Assembly (NCBI GenBank): GCA_027458945.1
Contig: DAIDOU010000018.1
Coordinates: 1 to 7,174, forward strand
Direction: 5' to 3'
DNA: 7,174 nt
Source: Acidobacteriota bacterium
Lineage (GTDB): Bacteria > Acidobacteriota > Thermoanaerobaculia > Thermoanaerobaculales > Thermoanaerobaculaceae
Shown here: one piece after another, positions 1 to 6,334 of the stretch
Layout of the letters: each line of letters opens with the position of its first letter
Position numbering within the stretch: position 1 is the stretch's first letter
Program-made: the position numbers and the translations under genes
The notes under the pieces: model-generated
What the model was told of the DNA's origin: nothing
Database searches by the model: none
Seen by the model: the letters and a program-made list of their open reading frames with translations, nothing else

Positions 1-360
1 GGACGCTCGCTCGTGATCCCGGCGCCGGTGAGCGGCGAGGTCGTGGCCGTCAACGCCCACGCCGTCGCGCAGCCGTGGGCGGTGAGCCGGGACCCGTACG
101 GCGTCGGGTGGGTGGTGGCGCTGTGGACCCGCGACCACCACGAGGCGATCAAGCCGCTGCGCATCGGCAACGCGGCCACGGCGTTCCTCCGCCAGGAGAT
201 GCAGCGCCTCGCCGACTTCCTCACACCGGCCGGAACGCCGGCCACGGTGCCGCTGCTCGCCGACGGCGGCGTGCCACGCAAGGGCGCGCTCGCGGCGGTC
301 GACTCGGCGCGCTGGGACGCCTTCCAGAAAGAGTTCCTCGGCGCCTCGGCGGAGGAGTAG
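1..360 (+). CDS. GcvH-like (lipoyl-fold) protein, C-terminal part, cut by the window edge
   Basis: The first codon of the window is already in frame and the stop is TAG, so 119 residues are visible and the start lies to the left. The opening segment (PAPVSGEVVAVN, residues 7-18, then DPYGVGW, 27-33) matches the second half of the glycine cleavage H-protein fold. The rest (e.g. LADGGVPRKGALAAVD, about 81-96) is unlike GcvH. It resembles the tail I recall in GcvH-like proteins encoded beside HybA/HybB-type subunits rather than beside gcvT/gcvP. In an ungapped alignment the lipoylated lysine of true H proteins would fall at visible residue 1, which is Gly, so this may be a non-lipoylated relative. 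That is uncertain because the N-terminus is missing. It lies 3 bp before the ferredoxin gene and shares its operon. A role as accessory or scaffold protein of the redox complex is inference; glycine catabolism is unlikely from this context. Confidence 0.75.
   Translation, partial: GRSLVIPAPVSGEVVAVNAHAVAQPWAVSRDPYGVGWVVALWTRDHHEAIKPLRIGNAATAFLRQEMQRLADFLTPAGTPATVPLLADGGVPRKGALAAVDSARWDAFQKEFLGASAEE
351..357 (+). promoter_or_regulatory. Ribosome binding site of the four-cluster ferredoxin gene
   Basis: GGAGGAG lies 6 bp before the ATG at 364. It sits inside the last codons of the upstream gene, which supports this start. The in-frame TAG at 358-360 rules out any N-terminal extension. Confidence 0.8.
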
Positions 361-363
361 GCC

Positions 364-1122
364 ATGGCACATCGCGGAATCCTCGTCGACGTGACCAAGT
401 GCATCGGCTGCGGCTCGTGCGTCGAGGCCTGCCAGAAGGCCAACGAGCAGCCGGCCCACGAGGCGAGAGGGCTCGACGCCCACAGCTACACCTACCTCAT
501 GGACCGCGGCAACGACACCTACGTCCGCCGCCTGTGCATGCACTGCGAGAACCCGAGCTGCGCGTCGGTCTGCCCGGTGGGTGCGCTCAAGAAGACCGCC
601 GCCGGCCCGGTCACCTACGACCCCGACAAGTGCATGGGCTGCCGCTACTGCATGATGGCGTGCCCGTTCGGGGTGCCGACGTACGAGTGGCACTCGGCGG
701 CGCCGCGGGTGCGCAAGTGCCAGATGTGCGTCCACCGCGGCGCGGCCGGCCCCGCCTGCGCCGAGGCGTGCCCCGCGGGCGCCACCGTCACCGGCGACCG
801 TGACGCGCTGATCGCCGAGGCGCGCCGGCGCGTCGCCTCCGACCCCAAGACCTATTTCCAGCGCGTCTACGGCATCACGGAAGCGGGCGGCACAGACGTG
901 CTCTACATCGGCCCGCGCGAGCCGGCCGCCCTCGGGCTGCCGGCGGTGAAGACCGTCGGCCCGCTTCCCGAGCTCACCTGGAACGCGCTCAGGCACATTC
1001 CGGACGTCGTGCTGTTCGGCGGCGTCTTCCTCGGCGGGCTGTTCTGGCTGACCAAGCGCAAGGAGGACGTCGCGCGCGCCGAGCGGGCCGAGCTCGCCGA
1101 CAAGGGGGACCACCATGCTTAG
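364..1122 (+). CDS. hybA: HybA/HmcB-like four-[4Fe-4S] electron-transfer subunit with C-terminal membrane anchor
   Basis: This 252-residue protein belongs to the DmsB/HybA/NrfC group, which relays electrons between a catalytic subunit and an integral membrane quinone-interacting partner. Four cysteine clusters are visible: C13/C16/C19/C23, C58/C61/C66/C70, C90/C93/C96/C100 and C119/C122/C132/C136. Their spacings are those of four [4Fe-4S] clusters; the third motif of the group has the usual CxxCxxCxxxCP form. One hydrophobic helix spans about 212-229, followed by a charged tail (KRK at 231-233), as in HybA. Unlike E. coli HybA there is no twin-arginine signal at the N-terminus: the protein starts directly with MAHRGILVDVTKC, and an in-frame stop just upstream excludes a longer form. 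The next gene, a HybB-type membrane subunit, overlaps it by 8 bp, so the two are surely partners. The symbol reflects family resemblance; the true partner enzyme (hydrogenase, molybdoenzyme or multiheme cytochrome) lies outside the window. Confidence 0.88.
   Translation: MAHRGILVDVTKCIGCGSCVEACQKANEQPAHEARGLDAHSYTYLMDRGNDTYVRRLCMHCENPSCASVCPVGALKKTAAGPVTYDPDKCMGCRYCMMACPFGVPTYEWHSAAPRVRKCQMCVHRGAAGPACAEACPAGATVTGDRDALIAEARRRVASDPKTYFQRVYGITEAGGTDVLYIGPREPAALGLPAVKTVGPLPELTWNALRHIPDVVLFGGVFLGGLFWLTKRKEDVARAERAELADKGDHHA
1102..1109 (+). promoter_or_regulatory. Ribosome binding site of the HybB-like gene
   Basis: AAGGGGGA ends 5 bp before the ATG at 1115. It lies inside the end of the ferredoxin gene and supports the overlapping start, which implies coupled translation of the two subunits. 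Confidence 0.6.
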
Positions 1123-2341
1123 GCAACGACTGGCCGCGATCCGCCTCGGTTTCTGGTCCGCAACCTCGATCGTGATGATCGCCGTGCTCGCCGCCATCGC
1201 CTACCTGCGCTTCACCAGGGGGCTCGGCGCCGTGACCAACCTCTCGAACTCGTTCCCGTGGGGCCTGTGGATCGGCTTCGACATCCTCTGCGGCGTCGGC
1301 CTCGCCGCCGGCGGCTTCGCCGTCACCGCGACCGTCCACATCCTCCACCTGCGGGAGTTCAAGCCGATCATGCGCCCGACCGTGCTGACGGCGTTCCTCG
1401 GCTACATCATGGTCGTCTGCGGGCTGATCTTCGACCTCGGCAAGCCGTGGAACATCTGGCACCCGATCATCATGTGGAACCCGCACTCGGTCATGTTCGA
1501 GGTCGGCTGGTGCGTGATGTTGTACACGACGGTGCTCTCGCTCGAGTTCGCGCCGGTGCTGCTGGAACGGTTCAAGCTCGACTGGCTGCTCAAGCTGCTC
1601 AAGCCGGTGACGCCGGTGCTGGTGATCGTCGGCGTGCTCCTCTCCACCCTGCACCAGTCCTCGCTCGGATCGCTGTTCTTGATCCTGCCGGAGAAGATGC
1701 ACCCGCTGTGGTACACGCCGATGCTGCCGGTGCTCTTCTTCGCCTCGGCGCTCGCGGCCGGCATCGGGATGACCGTCGTGGAGTCGTGGTTCTCCCGCCG
1801 CGCCTTCGGCAAACCGATCGAGACCGACCTGCTCTCGCGCCTGTCGCGCGTCTCGGTCCTGCTGCTTGCGCTCTACCTCGCACTGCGGCTGCGCGACCTG
1901 GTCGCGCGCGACGCCCTCGCGACCGTCTTCCCACTCAGCCCGGTCACGGTGATGTTCCTGGCCGAGATCGTGCTCGGCGCGGTCGTGCCGATGGTGCTGC
2001 TCGCCATCCCGAGGTTCCGCCGGTCGCCGCGGCGGCTCGCGGTGGCGCAGGGCATGGTCGTGCTCGGCTTCATCTTCCACCGCCTGAACGTCTCGGTGAC
2101 CGCGGTCGAGGCGGCGACCGGCCGCACCTACCTGCCGTCGATGATGGAGTTCCTGGTGTCCGCCGGTCTGGTAGCGATCGGCATCTGGGTGTTCGTGCTG
2201 GCGTGCCGCTACCTCCCGATCTTCCCGGAGGGGGCGCTCGCCGAGGAAGAGAGGGTCACCCGTGCCGCGGGGAAGGCCGTGGCGAGGCCCGCGCCGCTCG
2301 CCGGCTCGGCCGCTTTTGACCGGACCCGAATTCCCGGTTAA
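1115..2341 (+). CDS. hybB: NrfD/HybB-type polytopic membrane subunit (quinone-interacting)
   Basis: This 408-residue, strongly hydrophobic protein has about nine or ten membrane helices from residue 15 to about 365. It carries the stretches I associate with HybB (Ni/Fe-hydrogenase 2 membrane subunit): TNLSNSFPWGLWIGFDILCG (41-60), LTAFLGYIMV (91-100), DLGKPWNIWHPIIMWNPHSV (107-126) and LSTLHQSSLGSLFLI (176-190). In characterised relatives this subunit has no heme and exchanges electrons and protons between the quinone pool and its four-cluster ferredoxin partner, here the gene it overlaps by 8 bp. After the last helix there is a soluble tail of about 43 residues (366-408), rich in Ala, Arg and Pro, whose role I cannot assign. 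The stop is 12 bp before the kinase start and in the same frame. The family is sure; whether the complex serves a hydrogenase depends on genes outside the window. Confidence 0.92.
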   Translation: MLRQRLAAIRLGFWSATSIVMIAVLAAIAYLRFTRGLGAVTNLSNSFPWGLWIGFDILCGVGLAAGGFAVTATVHILHLREFKPIMRPTVLTAFLGYIMVVCGLIFDLGKPWNIWHPIIMWNPHSVMFEVGWCVMLYTTVLSLEFAPVLLERFKLDWLLKLLKPVTPVLVIVGVLLSTLHQSSLGSLFLILPEKMHPLWYTPMLPVLFFASALAAGIGMTVVESWFSRRAFGKPIETDLLSRLSRVSVLLLALYLALRLRDLVARDALATVFPLSPVTVMFLAEIVLGAVVPMVLLAIPRFRRSPRRLAVAQGMVVLGFIFHRLNVSVTAVEAATGRTYLPSMMEFLVSAGLVAIGIWVFVLACRYLPIFPEGALAEEERVTRAAGKAVARPAPLAGSAAFDRTRIPG

Positions 2342-2353
2342 CGTGGGTCCACG

Positions 2354-3994
2354 GTGAACGGGGAACCATCGTCCATCTGGCGCTGGCGGTTCAACTCGCT
2401 GACGTTCCGTCTCACCGGGACCCTGATCGTCGCGCTCGCGCTCCTGCTGGCCCTGACGGCCATCGTCCAGGTCGGCCTGCAGGAGCGCTGCGCACGCGAA
2501 GCGGCGCGCATCAACGCGCTCGCGATGTCGGAGACGCTGTACGGCGCGCTCCACACCGCGATGCTCAACAACGACCGCGAGGGCCTGCACGCCGCCGTGC
2601 GCAACATCACCGAACACGACCCCAACGTCCGGCTGCGCATCTTCAACAAGGAGGGGATCATCGTCTTCTCCTCCGAGCCGCGCGAGCTGGGGACCCGCCT
2701 CGACATGCGCTCCGAGGCGTGCTTCAGGTGCCACCTGGCGGACCGCCCGATCGCCAAGCTGCCGCCGGGCGACCGCACCCGGTCGTTCAGCGTCGGCGGC
2801 GTGCCGGCGATGGGCGTGATCCTGCCGATCGCGAACGAGCCGGCGTGCGCCAACGCCGGCTGCCACGCCCACCCCGCCACAAAGAGCCTCCTCGGCGTCC
2901 TCGACGTCACGCTGTTCGTCTCCCAGCTCGAGAACGCGCGGCGCCAGACCACGCTGCTGATGCTCGGGACCACCGGCGGCGTGCTCCTGCTCGTGGTCGG
3001 CGTCGTGCTCCTCGTCGTGCGCGGCTCGGTGCACCGCCCGATCCGGGCGCTCACTCGGACCCTGGGCGCCCTCGGCACCGGCGATTACTCCGCCCGCTTC
3101 GAGGGCAGCACGATCGCCGAGTTCGCCCAACTCGGCGGCGAGGTGAACGCGATGGCGCAGGCGCTCGAGCGCGCCAACACCGAGCTCGTCGGCTGGGCGC
3201 AGACGCTCGAGCGGCGGGTCGAGGAGAAGACCGCCGAACTGCGCCAGGCGCAGGAGCAAATGGTGCGCGTCGAGCGCATGGCCTCCCTCGGCAAGCTCGC
3301 CGCCGTCGTCGCGCACGAGATCAACAACCCGCTCGCCAGCGTGGTGACCTACTCGAAGGTCCTTCTGCGGCGCTGGAGCAGCCGCGCCGACGCCTCCGAC
3401 GAGACGCACGAGGCGGTGGGGATCCTTGGCGCGATCGCCTCGGAATCGGCGCGCTGCGGCGAGATCGTCTCCAACCTGCTGCTCTTCGCCCGCCGCACCG
3501 GCTCGCGCATGGAGCCGACCGACATCAACGAGGTGATCAACCGATCGCTCTTCCTGATCAAGCACAAGATGGACCTCGCCCAGGTGAAGGCCGAGCTCGA
3601 CCTGCTCCCGGCCATGCCGGCGGTGATGTGCGATCCCGCGCAGATCGAGCAGGCGCTCCTCGCCCTGTGCATCAACGCCGTCGAGGCGATGCCGAACGGC
3701 GGCACGCTGACCCTGCGCACCGCCAAGGCCGGCGACGCCGGGGTCCGTGTCGTCGTCGAGGACAACGGCATCGGGATGGACAGCGAGGTGCGCGCCCACA
3801 TCTTCGAGCCGTTCTTCACCACCAAGGGGGAGGGCGAGGGGAAGGGCCTCGGCCTCGGCCTCGCGGTTGTCTACGGCATCGTCCAGCGGCACAATGGCAG
3901 CATCGACGTGGCGAGCGCGCCTGGGCAGGGGACCCGCTTCACCGTCACCCTGCCCACCGGGCTGACACCCACGGGAGGGGCGGGCGAGCGATGA
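2354..3994 (+). CDS. Membrane histidine kinase with a di-heme-c-type periplasmic sensor domain
   Basis: This 546-residue sensor kinase has TM1 at about 20-42, a periplasmic domain 43-198, TM2 201-222, HAMP 223-276, a coiled coil to about 310, HisKA and HATPase_c. The kinase core is intact: phospho-accepting H321 in VAHEINNPL, N-box N441, G1 box D470-G474, F-box FEPFF from 484, and a glycine-rich G2 box GLGLGL (498-503). The sensor domain has a canonical heme-c motif C123-F-R-C126-H127 and a wider one, C165-x4-C170-H171, so it may bind two hemes and sense redox state or a gas ligand. A GTG start is used. An in-frame stop at 2339 excludes an earlier start, and the next ATG would remove TM1. The Shine-Dalgarno match is poor. 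The response regulator gene overlaps by 4 bp (ATGA), so the two are a cognate pair. The signal is not identifiable from sequence. Confidence 0.92.
   Translation: MNGEPSSIWRWRFNSLTFRLTGTLIVALALLLALTAIVQVGLQERCAREAARINALAMSETLYGALHTAMLNNDREGLHAAVRNITEHDPNVRLRIFNKEGIIVFSSEPRELGTRLDMRSEACFRCHLADRPIAKLPPGDRTRSFSVGGVPAMGVILPIANEPACANAGCHAHPATKSLLGVLDVTLFVSQLENARRQTTLLMLGTTGGVLLLVVGVVLLVVRGSVHRPIRALTRTLGALGTGDYSARFEGSTIAEFAQLGGEVNAMAQALERANTELVGWAQTLERRVEEKTAELRQAQEQMVRVERMASLGKLAAVVAHEINNPLASVVTYSKVLLRRWSSRADASDETHEAVGILGAIASESARCGEIVSNLLLFARRTGSRMEPTDINEVINRSLFLIKHKMDLAQVKAELDLLPAMPAVMCDPAQIEQALLALCINAVEAMPNGGTLTLRTAKAGDAGVRVVVEDNGIGMDSEVRAHIFEPFFTTKGEGEGKGLGLGLAVVYGIVQRHNGSIDVASAPGQGTRFTVTLPTGLTPTGGAGER
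3973..3980 (+). promoter_or_regulatory. Probable ribosome binding site of the response regulator
   Basis: GGGAGGGG lies 10 bp before the ATG at 3991, inside the end of the kinase gene. Spacing is a little long, but with the ATGA overlap it supports this start over any in-frame codon further upstream. Confidence 0.5.
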
Positions 3995-5322
3995 CGGCGC
4001 CGGTGCGAATCCTTGTCGTGGACGACGAGCCGCACGTCCGCAACTCCCTCGCCGCCTGGTTTCGCGAGGACGGCTACGACGTCAGCGTGGCGGAGAGCGG
4101 CCGCGACGCGCTCGCCACCCTGGCCCGCGAGGGCACCAACATCCTCCTCGTCGACATCAAGATGCCGGGGATGGACGGGCTCGAGCTGCAGCGCAAGGTG
4201 CGCGAGCTCGCCCCCGACGCGACCGTGATCATCATGACCGCCTACGCCTCGGTCGAGACCGCCGTGCAGGCGCTCAAGGAAGGGGCGTACGACTACATCG
4301 TCAAGCCGTTCGACCCCGAGGCGGTCTCCCGCCTGGTGCGCAAGGCCGCCGAGCGCTACTCGCTGCTCGCCGAGAACCGCGCGCTGCGCGAGCGCCTCGC
4401 CGACGCCTCGCCCGCGCTCGTCACCAGCGGTTCGCCGGCGATGGCGAGGGTCATCGAGCTCGTCGATCAGGTCGCCCCGACCGACACCAACGTGCTCATC
4501 ACCGGCGAGTCGGGGACCGGCAAGGAGCTCGTCGCGCACCTCATGCACGCCCGCAGCACGCGGCGGTTCGGCCCGTTCGTGGTCGAGAACTGCGGCGCGC
4601 TCGCCGAGGGCGTGCTCGAGAGCGAGCTGTTCGGCCACGAGCGCGGCGCCTTCACCGGCGCGGTCGGACGCCACCGCGGCAAGCTCGAGATGGCCGACGA
4701 GGGCACACTGTTCCTCGACGAGATCGGCGACGTGCCGTCGCGGGTCCAGGTCGACCTGCTGCGGGTGCTGCAGGAGCGCACGCTCAAGCGGGTCGGCGGC
4801 AACGAGACGATCCGCGTCGACTTCCGGCTCGTCACCGCCACCCACCGCGACCTCGAGGCGGAGGTGGCGGCGGGTCGGTTCCGCGACGACTTCTTCTTCC
4901 GCATCAACGTGTTCCAGATCGCGTTGCCGCCGCTGCGCGAGCGGACCGAGGACATCCCCGCCCTCGCCGAGCACTTCCTCGCCCGCTTCGCGACGCAGAT
5001 GAACCGGCGCATCGCCGGCTTCGCGCCCGGGGCGATGGACGCGTTGCTCGCCTACCCCTGGCCGGGCAACGTGCGCGAGCTCGCCAACGCGATCGAGCGG
5101 GCCATGGTGCTGTGCCGGGGCGACCGGATCGAGGCGAGCCACTTCCCGTTCGGCGCGCCGCCGGTCGCCGCCGACCGCTCGCTCGTCGCGGTCGAGGCCG
5201 CGCACATCCGCCAGGTCCTCGCCGCGTGCTCGTTCAACGTGGCCCAGGCCGCGCGCGAGCTCGACATCGATCGCGTCACCCTCTACAACAAGATGAAAAA
5301 GTACGGCATCGAGCGGCCGTGA
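3991..5322 (+). CDS. NtrC-class sigma-54-dependent response regulator
   Basis: This 443-residue protein has three domains. The receiver (about 5-118) has acidic D11/D12, phospho-acceptor D55, T83 and K105 in place. The AAA+ sigma-54 activation domain (about 145-378) has Walker A GESGTGKE (172-179), an intact GAFTGA loop (219-224) that contacts sigma-54, Walker B FLDE with D243/E244, the arginine-finger region FRDDFFFRIN (297-306) and sensor II WPGNVRE (357-363). A Fis-type helix-turn-helix fills about 398-441 and ends almost at the C-terminus. All signature residues are present, so it should be an active enhancer-binding ATPase that drives sigma-54 promoters when its kinase partner, just upstream, phosphorylates it. 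A much longer open frame extends upstream of this start, but it runs through the kinase gene and is an artefact of high GC. I saw no convincing -24/-12 promoter in the window, so its targets are probably the operon promoter to the left or distant genes. Confidence 0.95.
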   Translation: MTAPVRILVVDDEPHVRNSLAAWFREDGYDVSVAESGRDALATLAREGTNILLVDIKMPGMDGLELQRKVRELAPDATVIIMTAYASVETAVQALKEGAYDYIVKPFDPEAVSRLVRKAAERYSLLAENRALRERLADASPALVTSGSPAMARVIELVDQVAPTDTNVLITGESGTGKELVAHLMHARSTRRFGPFVVENCGALAEGVLESELFGHERGAFTGAVGRHRGKLEMADEGTLFLDEIGDVPSRVQVDLLRVLQERTLKRVGGNETIRVDFRLVTATHRDLEAEVAAGRFRDDFFFRINVFQIALPPLRERTEDIPALAEHFLARFATQMNRRIAGFAPGAMDALLAYPWPGNVRELANAIERAMVLCRGDRIEASHFPFGAPPVAADRSLVAVEAAHIRQVLAACSFNVAQAARELDIDRVTLYNKMKKYGIERP

Positions 5323-5837
5323 ACGTGCGGCTGCTCGGGCTGGGCGAGATCCCGCCCGCGCTGGCCGAGGCGGTGCTCGCCGCCCTGCCGCGGCCGTTCG
5401 CCGGCGGCGAGGTCGCCAGCCTGCCCGCCTCGTTCGAGCACTGCTACGACCGCACCCGCGCCCAGGTGGACGCCGCCTGCCTGATCGAGCACGTTCCCGG
5501 GCCGGAGCCAGGCTGGTCCAACCTCGCGCTCACCGGCGCCGACCTCTTCATGCCGGCGCTCACCTACGTCTTCGGCATCTCCCACCTCGGCGGACGCCGC
5601 GGCATCGTCTCCTGGTTCAGGCTCCACCCGGAGGCGGAGGACGCCGCCACTCAGATGCGCTTCCTCCGCCGCATCACCACCGAGGCCGTCCACGAACTCG
5701 GCCACGGGCTCGGCCTCGTGCACTGCGTCGTGCCCGACTGCGCGATGCACCGGTCGCTGTGGCCGGAAGGGGTGGATCTCAAGCGCCCCGAGTACTGCCC
5801 GGCCTGCCTCACCTCGCTTGAAGAGCGTTGCCGATAG
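5319..5837 (+). CDS. amzA: Archaemetzincin-type zinc metalloprotease
   Basis: This 172-residue protein (GTG start) carries the full archaemetzincin signature. The catalytic helix is HELGHGLGLVH, with zinc ligands H125, H129 and H135 and catalytic base E126. It is followed by C136, C141, the Met of the CxM turn (M143) and a CxxC pair C160/C163, the four cysteines that bind a second, structural zinc in this family. Length is near that of archaeal AmzA, and no signal peptide is seen, so it is probably cytoplasmic. The GTG overlaps the TGA of the response regulator in GTGA (5319-5322), which suggests coupled translation; GTG 5325 is an alternative start two codons on. A long open frame extending upstream is a shadow of the regulator gene. 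Archaemetzincins are peptidases of poorly known physiological substrate, more typical of archaea and vertebrates than of bacteria. Membership in a redox operon is unusual, and its target here is unknown. Confidence 0.88.
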   Translation: MNVRLLGLGEIPPALAEAVLAALPRPFAGGEVASLPASFEHCYDRTRAQVDAACLIEHVPGPEPGWSNLALTGADLFMPALTYVFGISHLGGRRGIVSWFRLHPEAEDAATQMRFLRRITTEAVHELGHGLGLVHCVVPDCAMHRSLWPEGVDLKRPEYCPACLTSLEERCR

Positions 5838-5861
5838 CGGACCGTCTGCGTCGTTGCCCTC

Positions 5862-5911
5862 GCCGGCTCGAATCCTCATGTAGCCTCCGGCTACACTCCG
5901 GTTCGGCCGGC
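5862..5911. repeat. Long imperfect hairpin, probable dispersed intergenic repeat
   Basis: The centre is a perfect 7-bp stem with a 3-base loop, TGTAGCC-TCC-GGCTACA (5879-5895). Outside a 4+4 internal loop, a second stem of 12 pairs joins 5862-5874 to 5900-5911 (GCCGGC with GCCGGC, CGAAT with GTTCG), with one bulged T at 5868 and one T-G pair. It starts 24 bp after the metalloprotease stop. It has no following T-run, so it looks more like a REP-type intergenic palindrome or an RNA 3'-end stabiliser than an intrinsic terminator. Copy number in the genome cannot be seen here. Confidence 0.55.
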
Positions 5912-5944
5912 TCGCGCGCCTAGCATCCGGCCCACTCTCGGCAG

Positions 5945-5961
5945 CGCGGCTACACGCCGCG
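5945..5961. repeat. Small hairpin CGCGGC-TACAC-GCCGCG
   Basis: A perfect 6-bp stem with loop TACAC. The left arm and loop repeat the GGCTACAC found in the hairpin at 5889-5896. It is followed by a run of six G. It may be a second unit or a decayed copy of the same repeat. Confidence 0.4.
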
Positions 5962-5989
5962 AGGGGGGTCGGCCCTGCCTTCGATGATC

Positions 5990-6002
5990 TGTCCACTGGA
6001 CA
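5990..6002. promoter_or_regulatory. Operator-like palindrome TGTCCACTGGACA
   Basis: A perfect 6-bp dyad around one central base. It sits inside a wider inverted repeat, TCGATGA (5981-5987) and TCATCGA (6019-6025). A TACACT resembling a -10 box follows at 6032-6037, but the -35 position is weak. Binding by a regulator is only a possibility. Confidence 0.25.
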
Positions 6003-6248
6003 CCGTCGTCGCGAATGTTCATCGATAGGTCTACACTCGCGGGGGGACGCACCTTGAGGGATCAGATGCCGACAGGCGAGATGACACGTGCGGCGAGCCG
6101 CGGGGCCAACGACCCTCCGTGCCGCGTTTCGCCGGCTGTCTTAGGCAGCGCGTCGTGCAGCCAAACGCCGAGCGCGCCGCCACCAGCGCTGCACGCGTTC
6201 AAACGTCGGCTCAACGAGTTCCATCCGAACCAGGCCCGCAGCAGGCCC

Positions 6249-6312
6249 GGCAAACGCGGCCCCTTCTGCAGCCTTTCCCGCTTTTTTTCACGCCGCAGAA
6301 TCTGCGTTAGGC
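6249..6312 (+). other. Candidate short integron attC site upstream of the cassette
   Basis: It ends in a perfect core site, GTTAGGC (6306-6312), matching GTTRRRY. A 5-base spacer precedes it, then an L'-like arm, GCAGAA (6295-6300), which pairs with TTCTGC (6264-6269). The pairing continues over an A-C mismatch for two more base pairs. The R'' side is degenerate: GGCAAAC (6249-6255) against expected GCCTAAC. The loop between the arms is pyrimidine-rich, with seven T at 6282-6288, and lacks a secondary stem. The right core is sound; the left half may be decayed, or the site may be something other than attC. Confidence 0.5.
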
Positions 6313-6322
6313 GCCATGAGGT

Positions 6323-6327
6323 GGAGG
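6323..6327 (+). promoter_or_regulatory. Ribosome binding site of the cassette gene
   Basis: GGAGG lies 7 bp before the ATG at 6335 and supports that start. It is inside the cassette leader, so the cassette carries its own translation signal. A 9-codon frame (6315-6344) starts just upstream and overlaps the gene start. Confidence 0.7.
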
Positions 6328-6334
6328 ATCATTC

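Larger units (their letters stand above)
5838..6248. other. Non-coding stretch between the operon and the cassette region
   Basis: I find no convincing gene here. An open frame from ATG 6015 to 6338 (plus strand, 107 residues) has no ribosome binding site and low-complexity Arg/Ser/Pro composition. It runs through the candidate attC site and overlaps the next gene's start. Minus-strand frames mirror the metalloprotease. The stretch holds two hairpins sharing GGCTACAC, an operator-like palindrome and a weak promoter-like TACACT at 6032-6037 without a good -35 box. No T-tract follows the hairpins, so a classical intrinsic terminator after the operon is not evident. Confidence 0.6.

Noticed and set aside
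2391..2407. TGGCGGTTCAACTCGC-like match to a sigma-54 -24/-12 promoter
   Set aside because: It lies within the start of the kinase gene and matches poorly at the -12 element (TTGC absent at the right spacing).
989..3892. A 967-codon minus-strand open frame, and other long antisense frames such as 3871-5205
   Set aside because: They are the complements of well-supported plus-strand genes. In very GC-rich DNA such frames stay open by chance, and their translations are low-complexity Arg/His/Glu/Asp-rich.
2719..3990. Upstream extension of the response regulator frame
   Set aside because: It overlaps the kinase in another frame with Arg/Pro-rich nonsense sequence. The receiver domain starts right after ATG 3991, with an ATGA overlap.
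5861..5900. TCGAATCC resembling a tRNA T-arm
   Set aside because: There is no acceptor, D or anticodon stem around it. The bases belong to the imperfect hairpin at 5862-5911.
6104..6146. A further attC from GGCCAAC to CTTAGGC
   Set aside because: Both core sites are degenerate, the spacing is too short (43 bp) and no convincing paired arms are seen.
6256..6288. GCGG...CCGC followed by seven T, like an intrinsic terminator
   Set aside because: The stem is only 4 bp with an 18-base loop, and the T-run falls in the loop of the candidate attC. Too weak to call.
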